From positions 5,526,001 through 5,590,000 of the forward strand of contig NC_135556.1 of assembly GCF_964340395.1 (NCBI RefSeq): a DNA stretch of 64,000 bases, in the 5' to 3' direction. Numbering within the stretch: the first letter of the stretch is position 1; the number at the start of each line of letters is the position of its first letter. Shown one piece after another: positions 50,301-61,943 of this stretch. The position numbers and the translations under genes are program-made. This DNA is from Glandiceps talaboti. Taxonomy: Eukaryota; Hemichordata; Enteropneusta; Spengelidae. The notes below the pieces were generated by a model that had not been told where the DNA came from, did no database searches, and was given only the letters and a program-made list of their open reading frames with translations.

Positions 50301-50604
50301 AACTTCAGGTGGTCATACTTAGTGTATGATAGAAACTGGAATCTGATGGGATGTGATAACTTGTAGTGTCGATAACATGTAATGTCCGAAATAGAAAGTG
50401 TATTAATCCATTCTGACAAGTTTATACTGAAGAATAGAACAATTTAGATTAACTTCTTTTATTAACTATCTATAAAGATTACCATTACAACACGTTTAAG
50501 TTCACCTTTCATCCAAAGTGCAATATAATTGAAGCATTGATTGTGAAACAACCAAACAATTACATGACATGTTCTGTAACTAGTGTAGTTGATTGTTAAC
50601 CGTA

Positions 50605-50760
<156 letters not shown>

Positions 50761-51193
50761 AGTTATGTTTGAACGCTTACGTGAAGTAAAAAAGAATTGA
50801 TGTAAGAGACAGGGACAAGAACAAATATTAACATGTATCACATTTCAGCCAAGGCTATATGCCATTCATGCCATTGTCGAAAGGGATCTTTTCTTCCATC
50901 ACAATCAAAAACACTATGACCCCCCTCCCACACACACAATTTTCAAAACAGTGGGACACGCCATACTGCCAATTTTCAAAACAGGGTGACCCCCTCCCCC
51001 AGCCGAAGAAACTAACCTGTCCCTTACACGACGATCCGTACGTAACTGGGAAAGGGAAACCTGTCATATCACTGATTTAACTTTAAAATATAATGCATAT
51101 AATTATGATTTGGATCTCAAAAATATTGATTTTATATTGTCGATTGAAGATCACAACTTTCTGTTTTCATATTTCTGTTTTTCATGTTTCTAG

Positions 51194-51266
51194 ACAGACG
51201 ATGAATACCCTCAGGATAAAAATGTATCGGGATTGAGTGTTGATCGTCAAGCTAATTTGATGGAGG
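51194..51266 (+). CDS. Exon B5 (phase 0 to 1)
   Basis: 73 bases, identical in protein to B4. It joins A6 through phase 1. Confidence 0.65.
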
Positions 51267-51812
51267 GTAGGTTAAAGATAATCAAACACAAAATGGAAAA
51301 TATCATGACAATATTTCTTGATTTAGTATGCTTGCTTACATACATACATACATACATACTTGCGTACGTACGTACTTGAACGGGGGAAACATACGATCAG
51401 CTGAATGATAACATATCCGTGGTAAGATCGTTTTTATTTGAAATTTTGTCAAACTAGACACCAAAGATAATACACCTACCAAATATCATGGCAATCGATC
51501 CAGCGGTTTTTGACTTCAAGCTGTTTACACACACACACACACACTCGCGCGCGCGCTCACATAGACAGACATGCAGACAGACAGATAGATAGATAAACAA
51601 ACAAACAAACAAACAAAACCACAACCAATCAGAGAGACAGAGACTCTTGCCAAATATCCCTAGAAAAATTACATGGAATTTTTTAGCAACAGAAATTACA
51701 GGGAAAAAGCCGGTTCGGCCTGTTGTAGTATCCCGGTAGCCTAGCTATAATGAGAATTTGCAAACAACCTCACTCAGGAAATGTAATCAATCTCTTTGGT
51801 TTTATTCATAAG

Positions 51813-51892
51813 GAGATGGACGTCAAACAACAGAAACTGGCTCTCAAGATGAAAGCGATGCTAATGCTGGAGAAAGTAGTCCAGATATCCAG
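51813..51892 (+). CDS. Exon A6 (phase 1 to 0)
   Basis: 80 bases, same protein as A3. The following intron is of the A2 type rather than the tandem-unit type, and is enlarged by a 7.4-kb insertion before B6. Confidence 0.6.
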
Positions 51893-53305
51893 GTACGTAG
51901 CCTTGTATTGGTGCACATTAGGCGTGATAAATAATACTTAATGGGAACAATGACAAAAGTTCATCTGTGGAAAAGTTCAGTCAATGCATAGACCCTCCAC
52001 CAACAGGGTATATGGTCTATGGTCTATATGTTGATGGATTTAACTTTGTATCGCATTCACTAAGCCACTGGCAAAGGCTTTGGTGAGCTAATTCTAAATT
52101 TGGTGTGATACGAAATTAAATCAACTAACTTAGGGAACAGTGAATTCTCCGTGATAGGGAACCAGATAAGTCATTTCACCCATCCTTGATTGCGCGACCA
52201 CTGTGACACGAAATTCTCGTCTGCAACTTAGATTTGTATTAGTACGCGGAATTGTACTAGGAGCATTACGGCATAAATCATCTAACACTAGTGTCGTAGG
52301 ACTATATTTTGATATAATATCATTTCTTAAAAATGTGCCTGTATTTTGTCATGAATTAGAAAACTATTATAGTTAGCTGAATTTAAAAATTGAAAACATT
52401 CCTGAAAGAGAATTCACAGACAAGCAGCAATGTACCTCAGTTCAGTGTATTTATCACCCGTCAACCAGTCCCCTTAGCTTACTGCTCGCTTTGATGTGTA
52501 CTGTTAACAAACACTGGACTACACAGTTGACAAGTAAACAGAGGTGTGTCTGACACTAGGATCCCTCGTGACCGGCCGGGAAACCCTGAGGCATTGTTCG
52601 GACGCATTTTCACACTGGTTCCACCGCGGTTGAATAAATATTCGTATCTTAGAGAGTATCAAATACAACATCGGTTACTTAGAGGGCTTTTCCATACGTT
52701 TGCAATGTCGGCGAGGGCACACTCTTTAGTTGTCACACTGTTATGGCAAGTAAACCATGTAACACAAGAGTGATACAAAATTTCCAAAGGAAATCAAAAT
52801 CGGTAAGTAATAATTTTGTTCTTGTTATCATATACAGAGTTCAATGATGTGACCAGCTGTCTTTAAGGCATTGATATTGACAAAGTAATTATTTCATTCA
52901 GCTTTTTTTAATGTTCCAGTAGAAGACAAGACCTAGTCTGATTAAGTTTAATTGTCGTAATTTGTGTGAAACTGTTTGTTAAGTGACTGAAATCATACCC
53001 TAATGAAAAGTGTGATAAGTCCTTAGATCTAACTTTTCATTTCACAATAAAGTTTTAATTTTTTGAATTTGCAGTTATTGTATTAACACAGGTGAAGTAC
53101 ACATTGACCTATATATATTGGTCACACATAACTTACATTCTATTTCTATAATCAAAAAAGCAAACAGAGAACTGACGTTTTGAAATGATTATGTAATAGT
53201 TTGTCAACACAGCAAACCTAGTACATGTGAATACATCTACTGTACATGTTTTGTTTGTTGTTTGCTTGGAGTTTAGATGATGAACAAAAATGGATGTTTT
53301 TTACC

Positions 53306-53680
53306 TTTCATAAGGGAAGGTTATAATTTAGGGATGTAAAGTCTGGCTGTGTCTCATTTTCTAAAAGACTGTTAATTCATTTGCATAATCAATGACTTTC
53401 AGTAATTAGGCCATATCTTACAAATGCATGCTTCAAATTGAATATAATTTGATAAATATTACAAATAAAACAAAGGGCACATGTCCTGCACAGCTTGTTG
53501 ATGTAAGTGTAGTTTTAAGGAGTCGTTTGCATAATTGATGATTTTCAGTAATTAGACTTTATATGAAGGGTGCAAGCTTCAAGTTTGATATTATTTGTTA
53601 CACACATTTATGATACCAGGGTGCACATGTTCATAAAGCTTAATGATATAACCATAAGATGAAGTTGAACTTGATATTTA
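53306..53680 (+). repeat. R5 repeat, copy 2
   Basis: Relative of 18,918-19,460, with TTTGCATAAT and TCAGTAATTAGGCC blocks. Confidence 0.5.
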
Positions 53681-53876
53681 TGGCCATGGATGCAACTTAC
53701 AAACTCATTGTCTTCCTTGCAAAACTGTTAACTTTCCAACACACCATTTAATTGATCTTGATTGTAATACACAGCTGGTACTCTCTGCTGTTTTATTTTG
53801 TTTTGTTGCTGTTTTTCGTTTATGTTTTTGGTGGGTGTGAATGGGGTGTTGGGGTTAAACCTGTGATAAATTGTTA

Positions 53877-54059
<183 letters not shown>

Positions 54060-54108
54060 ATTATGGGTTTATGCCAGTTTTTCCCTAACAGTCTCTTTTT
54101 GTGTTTTT

Positions 54109-56420
54109 AGCTCCGCTGTCAGCGAAAGCTGAAAGCGTAGCTTTAGGTATAGGTGGGTATTGAGGTATAGAGAGTAGAGTGAATCATAGGTGTCCGTCAA
54201 ACTTTTATATTTTTACTATCTACTCCGGAAGTGACAGTCGGAATTCTTCGATATTTGGTGTGCATGTTCCCTGGGGGGAGGCTATTCAGATTTGTTCATG
54301 CCAAGTTGATCTGTGCCATTTTCAATTTTTTATGATTTTTTTTCATAAAATGTCATTTTCATCAACTCCTTGAAAACCTCTTATTAGATTGCTTTGATAT
54401 CTGGCGTGTTGATGCGCAGGGGGTAGCTTACTCAGATTTGTTAATTTCAAGTCAGCACATCCTCATTTTTATTTTTTATGATTTTTTTTTTGTAATTTGA
54501 AAAAAAAATGAATATGTTAATGAGCATAATGACCGACGCCATATTGGAAATCAGTCGACGAGACTTTAAGTAAACTGCCACTTTTCAAAAGACACTATTG
54601 ACGTCAAACAAGCAATGTAATATGTGCTATAGTCATAATTCTACGCATTGGGCGCCCAAATGACAAGCGTTTGTTCGAAACAGGGTTGTAAACTTCAAAT
54701 CCAATTCTGCACCCTTCTACATAATCAGCCAGTCCGCAACATCCTCATTTGCATACTCTATCCTGATTCGACCAGAAGCTGTAGGTGACCTCATTTGACC
54801 GAGCGATTTTCCACAGCAAGTATCTTGAGTATCACAGGACGTTCTTGGTACTCACTAAAATCACACTTCAGACCCACTATAAAAGTGTGATGTTTTCAGA
54901 TAACATGTAACTTGTGGTTAATTCTATATTGTCGTGCAATTTGGAATGACAGTGAACCAGAATTCAGACAACTTGCGTAAGGAAGGGCATGCCAGGCATG
55001 CGGTTGAAGTTATGGCCGACAGTTCACATGTAAAGTTAAACGACATGAACGTGTCTTGCCTTTCCAAAATGCAAATATTTGGCAAGTAAATATAATTAAA
55101 ATAATTACAACTTTAATTTGGCTTCAGACTTTGCATTATGTTTTGCGTATCTTTCCCCGTTTTACATGTAAATCCGAAAAGGTTCTCTCTCATCATGTCA
55201 TCAGTGTCAGTGATCATACCGCGCGGGGCTGCTTTGAGTACGAGCGAAGTGAGGCATGTTGAGGTATTTTGTTGAGAATTATAAATATTGCGAAATGTCA
55301 AGTACAAGGTTTAAATACAATGGAATGATGAAAAAAATGGCAGAGTCTGCTGACAGGCGCCGGTCACAAGAAACACTGTGAATTAAAATATCAGACGATG
55401 TATGTATTAATCGCCGACAATCCACCCGTATGCACGAGGGACTAACCCGGAAGCAAGTCGTTGTCAGCCATACGTTACAGTGGTAACATCGTCCGAGAAA
55501 TCGCTGCGTTCAGAGTGTCATTATTCACAGAATTGTTGTTTTCGAGTGAAAACCCGTCTTGAATTGTATAACTCTAACAAATGAAGACATGTCAAGTTAT
55601 ATTTTGAAAGTTGTATCGCTAGTTTGAGACGATTTTCTCACGTACTATAGTACTATCGAGGCTTACTTGGAAGTAGTAGGACCTTACTCCAGTTCATCGG
55701 GAAGTTTAGCCAGTCCGATAATTCTTTCTGGTTTAGTTTACAACACTTTTGATCACGCAGATTTTGTTGTTGTGATGAAAAGAAATAAAAAAAAAGATCA
55801 TTTCAACCATTTCGTTGTGTTTTCTTTGTGAAAGGTAACCGAACATGAACGAGTGTTACCACTGTAACGTATGGCTGAGAATGACTCTCTTCCGGGTACT
55901 TGAGATTGTCGCCATACGGAAACTAAGATGGCGATTAATACATTTCTTCCCTATATATATCTACCACAACTAGTACAAGTTGAATGTTGTTGACTTTGTA
56001 AATTTGTTAGAAAATTGAAATTCAAATTGCCTCAAAATTATTTTAGATCCCTAGTTTATTTCATTCATCATTAAAATTTTCCAGGGTTACAGCTGTAAGA
56101 CACTGGAATTATTTATAGCCAACCTCAAAATCCTCTTTTTTTCTTTTTCTTGTGTGCATTTCCCAGTCATTTTTTTCTGAGATTTTGTGCAATTTTTCAT
56201 AACAGTAGAGTTTTGTCATAAAATGGTGACTATGGTATAAAAGTACAATACATTACCAACTTCTGTGTAAAATGTGTTTTATAGTGAGACATCATATGAA
56301 ACCACTAACCACTTTATTGCATCGCTAAAACAAAACTGCATAGTGAAGAGCTGAAGACCTGAACCACTTCTACATGTCACCAAAATAAAAAATTAAATTA
56401 AAAAAAACAACAGCGGAGCT
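54109..56420. mobile_element. 2.3-kb element bounded by AGCTCCGCTGT inverted ends
   Basis: AGCTCCGCTGT at 54,109-54,119 has its exact complement at 56,410-56,420. The left end continues as two short direct and inverted repeats (CAGCGAAAGCTGAAAGCG). No intact coding frame. A smaller element is nested at 55,402-55,943. Confidence 0.4.
55402..55943. mobile_element. MITE-like element with long inverted arms
   Basis: Outer ends ATGTATTAATCGCC and GGCGATTAATACAT are perfect complements. Inner arms at about 55,446-55,487 and 55,856-55,898 (GTTACCACTGTAACG family) are near-complements. The 542-base length and absent coding fit a miniature inverted-repeat element. Confidence 0.65.
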
Positions 56421-56544
56421 ATTCTGACCGATAGGTCGCTTGTTTTTTTAAATCTTTGTTTCACTCTTTATTTCTTATTGTTATCCGTTCATCATTGTAA
56501 TCACTAGTGGGTTAACTTTTTGTATTTTTATTTCACAGATTAAG

Positions 56545-56852
56545 TGACTGACAGTGAAGATGATTCCATAGATGTGGCCCACTTAGATCAACTGGCTGAG
56601 GAGCTCTTTGGTTGCAATTTACAAGACATCGTTGATATAGAACTGGAGGTTGCTACATGTAGTACAGAGGAGTCGAGAGAAACTGGGATCAATGTGCAGG
56701 TGATATCTTGGACCAGATAGAAGAAGACGAAGCATCAGCAGCAGACATTGACGAAGAAAACATTCCACCACCTGAAGACAGTCCAGCCATCCAATGTTCC
56801 TTTCACCATAATACAAATCATATTATCTCACAAACACAAATGAAAGCACTAT
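56545..56852 (+). pseudogene. Broken acidic coding fragment, unidentified
   Basis: One frame reads TDSEDDSIDVAHLDQLAEEL, then FGCNLQDIVDIELEVATCST and on to NVQ. The reading then continues in another frame as DILDQIEEDEASAADIDEEN then IPPPEDS. A frame change near 56,700 and stops before it show it is not intact. The acidic, low-complexity style recalls transposase N-termini, and it lies inside the 7.4-kb insertion, but no family is recognised. Confidence 0.4.
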
Positions 56853-57173
56853 AACATTATGCTAAATTAGTTTTATTTGATATTGATAGAAACTTACAGA
56901 AAATATATCAACTTGACTCATCTTTATCATAAGATTAAATATGATTGTATTAAGTAAAATTGATATGGAAAATAATTTGATGCACTGTAATATAAATACA
57001 GACAACTGTAATTCATGTAATTCATTATTGATGATTGTTATACATCACATCACATCACATTACCGTTCAGTGACAACATCTCATACATATAGTTACTTTG
57101 CACAATTGTTTATAGTAACCATAGGACACAAAGGTGAAACATGATCTATGTGTGAGATGAGCTTACAAAGGCC

Positions 57174-57639
57174 AGGTCATAGCAGGTCATGGCACGACAC
57201 CATTACCAATGTTAGGCCAGGTCGTGTAATTTAATCATATCACCTAGGTAAATATTAATGGTCTGTAAGGTCTGGCCAGATCAGGTCAAATAATGAATGC
57301 ATAACCTCTCTTAGGACCATGTCACTTAGGGTCTTTATCAGTAGAAGTTAAGCCTTTATGCTGTGTGGCCAATTATGTCAGGTCAGGTCACTTATTAAAG
57401 TTCATGTTTGTCTAAGTCGAGTTTGCTCATGTATGGTCTGAGCCAACTATATATGTATGCTATAACACAAGTTAGTACAGTAGGGTTTGAGGTCAACCTG
57501 GGTCACGTCAAGTAATAGCAGGTCATGTAGTCTTAGTCACCTGAGGTCAGTTCACTCAATTGTAAATGTTGTGCATAAAGATAGGTAAATACATATCGAT
57601 ATCAAGCATAGCTCGTCCATGAGAGGTCAAGTGAGGTCA
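57174..57639 (+). promoter_or_regulatory. Cluster of ten AGGTCA half-sites, two DR4 pairs
   Basis: AGGTCA begins at 57,174, 57,184, 57,283, 57,380, 57,385, 57,490, 57,520, 57,544, 57,624 and 57,634, all on the + strand. The first and last pairs are direct repeats with four-base spacers, the arrangement bound by some nuclear receptors. Chance expectation on one strand is about 0.1. It may instead be a decayed tandem repeat. Confidence 0.45.
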
Positions 57640-57840
57640 TGTTGGATCATATCGTGATATTACGACATATGCTATGTTAAATAATTGTAAGTAATGTAAT
57701 TGTACATGCACACAAAAAAAGGATGATTTTAAACATTTTGAAACATATTTTGAGCACAACAGTACTACTGACATAGATGCATGTTGATCTGATGTATAAA
57801 AATCCTGAGTATAAATCCATTATTTTTGTTCAAACCATAT

Positions 57841-57997
57841 TCAACTTGGCTTGCTTGCCAGCACTTTTGAGAGCTCCCTTCTATTTTTGTTAGGTTCAAG
57901 GACTGTGACCATACATAAATGCATATAGTCATTCTCAGCATCTGATCCAACACCAAGCTTGCCAAGCTTATTTTGTATATACCCTTCTTGCAGCCAT
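57841..57997 (-). CDS. Possible terminal exon, minus strand, inside insertion
   Basis: The acceptor TTTCATTACAG (minus) opens a frame reading WLQEGYIQNKLGKLGVGSDA then ENDYMHLCMVTVLEPNKNRR, ELSKVLASKPS and a stop. Composition looks protein-like. It requires a phase-2 donor upstream, while the candidate exon at 59,573 ends in phase 0, so a further exon would be needed. It may be a transposon-encoded or captured gene. Not recognised. Confidence 0.22.
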
Positions 57998-58204
57998 CTG
58001 TAATGAAATAATGCTTTAGTTAGGAGAGTTTGGCAATGTGACGGGACAGAATTAAAGAAGAATATGTGTACATTAAAGTGGATATACGAATGAGGATTTG
58101 GCATCTATTTTGAATTTTTTATTTAGAAAATAATATTGACCACATCCATGTTTGTAATAAATTGCATGATATTAATAAATGTATAAAAAGTTTTTTGTTG
58201 TACA

Positions 58205-59015
58205 TCCTATGAGTTTCGCAAGTGAAATACATTTGTTGTACTTATGCATACTGAAATTGAATGTTAGAGTGTACGAGAAACCTAGCAAAGTCTACCAAAT
58301 TGCCAACTTTACATTCAACCGTGAAAGTGTGCATTTTGGGGACATTCAACCTTGATAACTGACTATATTAACAAATCACCCAAAGACTGTGATTTCTATG
58401 AGTTTTGCAAGTGAAATACATGTGTTTTACTTATTTGTACTGAAAATGAATGTGGGAATATATAGGAAACATGGTAAAGTTCACCAAATGCCAACTTTAC
58501 ATTCAGCCGTGAAAGTGCACATTTTGGGGACATTCAACCTTGATAACTGACTACATTAACAAATCACACAAAGACTGTGATTTCTATGAGTTTTACAAGT
58601 GAAACACATTTGTTTTACTTTTTTGTACTGAAAATAAATGTTGGAGTGTATTGAAAGCCACGTAAAGTCCATAAAATACCAAATTTACATTCAACCTGGA
58701 AAGTGCACATTTTGGGGACATTCAACCTTGATAACTGACTACATTGACACATGACACAAAGACTGTGATTGCTATTAGTTTTACAAGTGAAACACATTTG
58801 TTTTACTTGTTTGCACCGAAAATAAATGTTGGAGTGTATTGAAAGCCATGTAAAGTCCATAAAATACCAAATTTACATTCAACCTGGAAAGTGCACATTT
58901 TGGGGACATTCAACCTTGATATTTGTTTTAGTTATTTATACTGAAAATGAATGGAGGAGTGTATGGGAAATCACCAAATGCCACCTTTACATTCAACCAG
59001 GAAAGTTGGCAATGT
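58205..59015 (+). repeat. 188-base tandem repeat, about 4.3 copies
   Basis: Copies start near 58,211, 58,400, 58,588 and 58,776, with a deleted partial copy from about 58,905. Shared blocks are CAAGTGAAA, CCAACTTTACATTCA, TTTTGGGGACATTCAACCTT and GATAACTGACTA. Confidence 0.8.
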
Positions 59016-59572
59016 GAAATCAAGAAATGGAACAAATTTCACTTTGGTATGGCACTACAACACATTACAGTTTCATTAAGGGAATTATTTTTTCCTCTGC
59101 AGTATTCATTGATACTACATACTTATCATGCTTGGCCCATTTAGTCAAAGAGAGAGGCCTAGGGTCTGAGGCCTCAAAGTAAGAGAATTAATTTTGTTAT
59201 TCTGTATTGATCTCATCCCAAGTCCTGGTGAAATATACACAACATAATGTACATGCATCCATTTTTTGTATTTCTGCACACATAGCAGTCAGTAACAGTC
59301 GATTACTCTAGATAGTAACATTAACAGTATGTGGTCACTGTCATGAACAGATAGCCTCAACATGGCATTGTAGATGCACTCTATTCAAAATGTGGGGTAA
59401 GACTTGAGATGTCAAATTTAGTAACCAGCTATTATGACAACAGTAAATCAAACATTGACTATTATGAAGTTATTTCGGTGTACAGAGTGCTATAGTGCAT
59501 GTATGTGCACAGTGCTATAGAAGCTCAGTACTAGAAGTCAGTCACACCATTCGTTGTAAAACACAATCTTAC

Positions 59573-59701
59573 CTCCGGGAGATACTCATTCAGTCGCCAC
59601 TTCACTCTTCCTTTTATAATCAACTGTTTATAGGCAAAGGCATGGCACCTGTGACCTTCATTCAGGTATGCCTGCAGCCAGCTCGATGTCAGTTTTGCCA
59701 T
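59573..59701 (-). CDS. Possible exon, minus strand, inside insertion
   Basis: From an ATG at 59,701 (minus) 43 codons run to a strong donor (CCGGAG then GTAAGA), phase 0: MAKLTSSWLQAYLNEGHRCH, then AFAYKQLIIKGRVKWRLNEY and LPE. A better-context ATG just upstream in another frame stops quickly. No family recognised. It could belong with 57,841-57,997. Confidence 0.22.
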
Positions 59702-60104
59702 TAGTCGCCATTTTGAATGTGTACTCATGCACAGTCCATTTTTATCACACCTAGTAAACACCTAGGTATTATTTATTTTAAAGCATGGAAACTATTGTTT
59801 ATAGTTTATACATATCTTCAGGAATGTAATAACTAATAGTAAACTCATTATAATGTTATTAGTATGTAAGTGATAATTATTGGTCACAGCAGCTAAACTT
59901 GTGTACGAGCCTAGACCTCCCAAGCAGTTGAAAGTTATTCGACCGCGGTGGCACGGGCAATAAAAAGACGTTTCACTAAGTGAAACCCTGGGTGCTATGT
60001 CATTGTTAACAATGCATTAAAATACATATATGATTTGGATGTCAAAACTGTTGAATTTACATGATCGATTGAAGATCACAATTTTCTGTTTTGCTTGTTT
60101 CCAG

Positions 60105-60177
60105 AGATTCGATAAATACCCAGAGAATGAAAATGTATCGGGAGTTAATGTTGGTCTTCAAACGAAATTGATGGAAG
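60105..60177 (+). CDS. Exon B6 (phase 0 to 1)
   Basis: Acceptor TTGTTTCCAG and donor GAAG/GTAGGT bound 73 bases, reading RFDKYPENENVSGVNVGLQT then KLME plus one base. Sister to B2. It follows A6 across the intron enlarged by the 7.4-kb insertion. Confidence 0.6.
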
Positions 60178-60267
60178 GTAGGTTACGAGTAATCAATCAC
60201 AAAATGGAAAATATCATTGTAGGAATATTATCTATTCCTCGGTAGACAAGACTTGGAAAGTTTATAT

Positions 60268-60389
60268 CCATACATAAGCATGCATGCATGCATGCATGCA
60301 TGCACGCACGCATGCATATGTACATACGTGCGTGTGGGCGTACGTACGTACGTACGTACGCACATACGTACGTACATACATACATACAT

Positions 60390-60422
<33 letters not shown>

Positions 60423-60460
60423 TACATACATACATACATACACACATACATACATACATG
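60268..60460 (+). repeat. (TGCA)n/(CATA)n/(GTAC)n microsatellite
   Basis: This is the same downstream position as after other B exons. It is purine-pyrimidine alternating and many overlapping false frames arise from it. Confidence 0.85.
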
Positions 60461-60581
60461 TTTGCACGTGCATTGTGTATGTTTTCTTAAGTCATAAAGC
60501 CGTGACTAATGTACATGATCAATAATCACAGTACTTATTACCAAAAAATGTCGAAATGTGCATTTTATTAATTCATTGTAG

Positions 60582-60731
60582 ATGTTAACTATTCCTCTGA
60601 CAAAGCAACCTGTAGCAGTCTCACTGATAGTGGTTATGGATCTAGTAATTTTGATTCTCGTGGAAGTGAAAGCTTTTCTAAAGAGCTAGGGTGTGTGGAT
60701 GGACAAGAAATGAATGATCCGATGTGTTCCG
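60582..60731 (+). CDS. Exon C3 (phase 1 to 1), ancestral acceptor
   Basis: Acceptor AATTCATTGTAG and donor TCCG/GTAAGC bound 150 bases. With the phase-1 base from B6 it reads DVNYSSDKATCSSLTDSGYG, then SSNFDSRGSESFSKELGCVD and GQEMNDPMCS. DSGYGS matches the DSGxxS pattern of beta-TrCP phosphodegrons. In C1 the matching positions read ECDYGS, so the pattern is absent there. The exon is Ser- and Asp-rich, predicted disordered. Confidence 0.6.
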
Positions 60732-61829
60732 GTAAGCCATATATATTAAGGAATATGGATAAATGTGTTCTATAACTTCTCGAAGGAAAGTATATATATA
60801 TACATGATGGATGTAAAAAACATAAAGTGAAGCGTGAAAATAATGAGAAATCAATATTCTTGGGAAGAAATATAGAACAAAATAAACACTGATTAGGTGG
60901 GTTACGTCTAAAACCATAACTGTGCTGTTTTATTGAGAATTGACAGAGAAAATGCTGCCTGTTTGATCTACTCACTCGATTAAAGTAGTTCAACTTCATG
61001 AATGAATATATATAAATAGGAAATAAAATGCCAACATCATCAGTATAGGGATGTAAGTGATTGGACTGACGGCCGAGGACAATGGAAAAATTTACAATGT
61101 AAACATTTATGACCGCACATTTTGGCACACATAATTTTGGAAATATAGGTAATCTTAAAGTTATCTAGTTAGTGCAGGGATGTTAACTAAAATTATCTCA
61201 TACTAGTACTGTAACTGTAACAAAGGTGTGTACTGAATTTCGTTTCATTCAGCCTCGTTTTATTTAGAGTTATCGTGTATACAGACAAACAGACAGACTC
61301 CACCCAGCCACCCGACCTCATTACCCGTTTTCTTTACAGAGTAGTCGTCATCGATGTACAGAGTGCTATAGTAATGGCAAACTAATTGTTTGTACTGTTT
61401 TTTTACTGAGTGTGTTGTTATAATGCAAGATATCTGTTGGATGCAATATTGTTGCTGAGAGCAGATGAACTCATTCCATGCAGTATATAGAGTAAAATCT
61501 ACCCTAGATAAAGTAAAGAAGGATTGATCACCTTTACAACTAATTTAAATTAATCGCAAATAAAATTTCTCAATGTTCCATTCTAAATCTTTGACAATTA
61601 TGAATGAAGAAGCCCTTTTGGCTTCGATAAGTCTGTGTGATTATTTGCATAAAATAAACTAGGGTAATAGTCACCGGGTATTTTACCCGTATCTATGCTT
61701 TTTCCATTCATAATGCAATCAAAGACATTCTCAAATTACAATCAGTTCATTCTCATGCCAGCAAAAAATATTTCGTGGTCCACTGATCTGATGTTTATTA
61801 AATTACCCCCATCATTATCTTTCCTACAG

Positions 61830-61943
61830 AAGTTTGGCCTCCACCGCTACTTTCTATCGAGACCAGTTTCGACGGTAGTGACAATTATGACATTTCTGAC
61901 AGTGATACAAGAATGGGGATTAAACAGAAGCCATTGCCATATG
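61830..61943 (+). CDS. Exon D (phase 1 to 1)
   Basis: Acceptor TCTTTCCTACAG and donor TATG/GTAAGA bound 114 bases. In phase 1 it reads EVWPPPLLSIETSFDGSDNY, then DISDSDTRMGIKQKPLPY. It is acidic and Ser-rich like the other array exons and the only one without a second copy here. The open phase-1 end means further exons should lie downstream or outside the window. Confidence 0.55.

Noticed and set aside
52546-52773. 75-residue frame at the left end of the 7.4-kb insertion
   Set aside because: It spans the insertion boundary, so it is part host intron and part transposon end.
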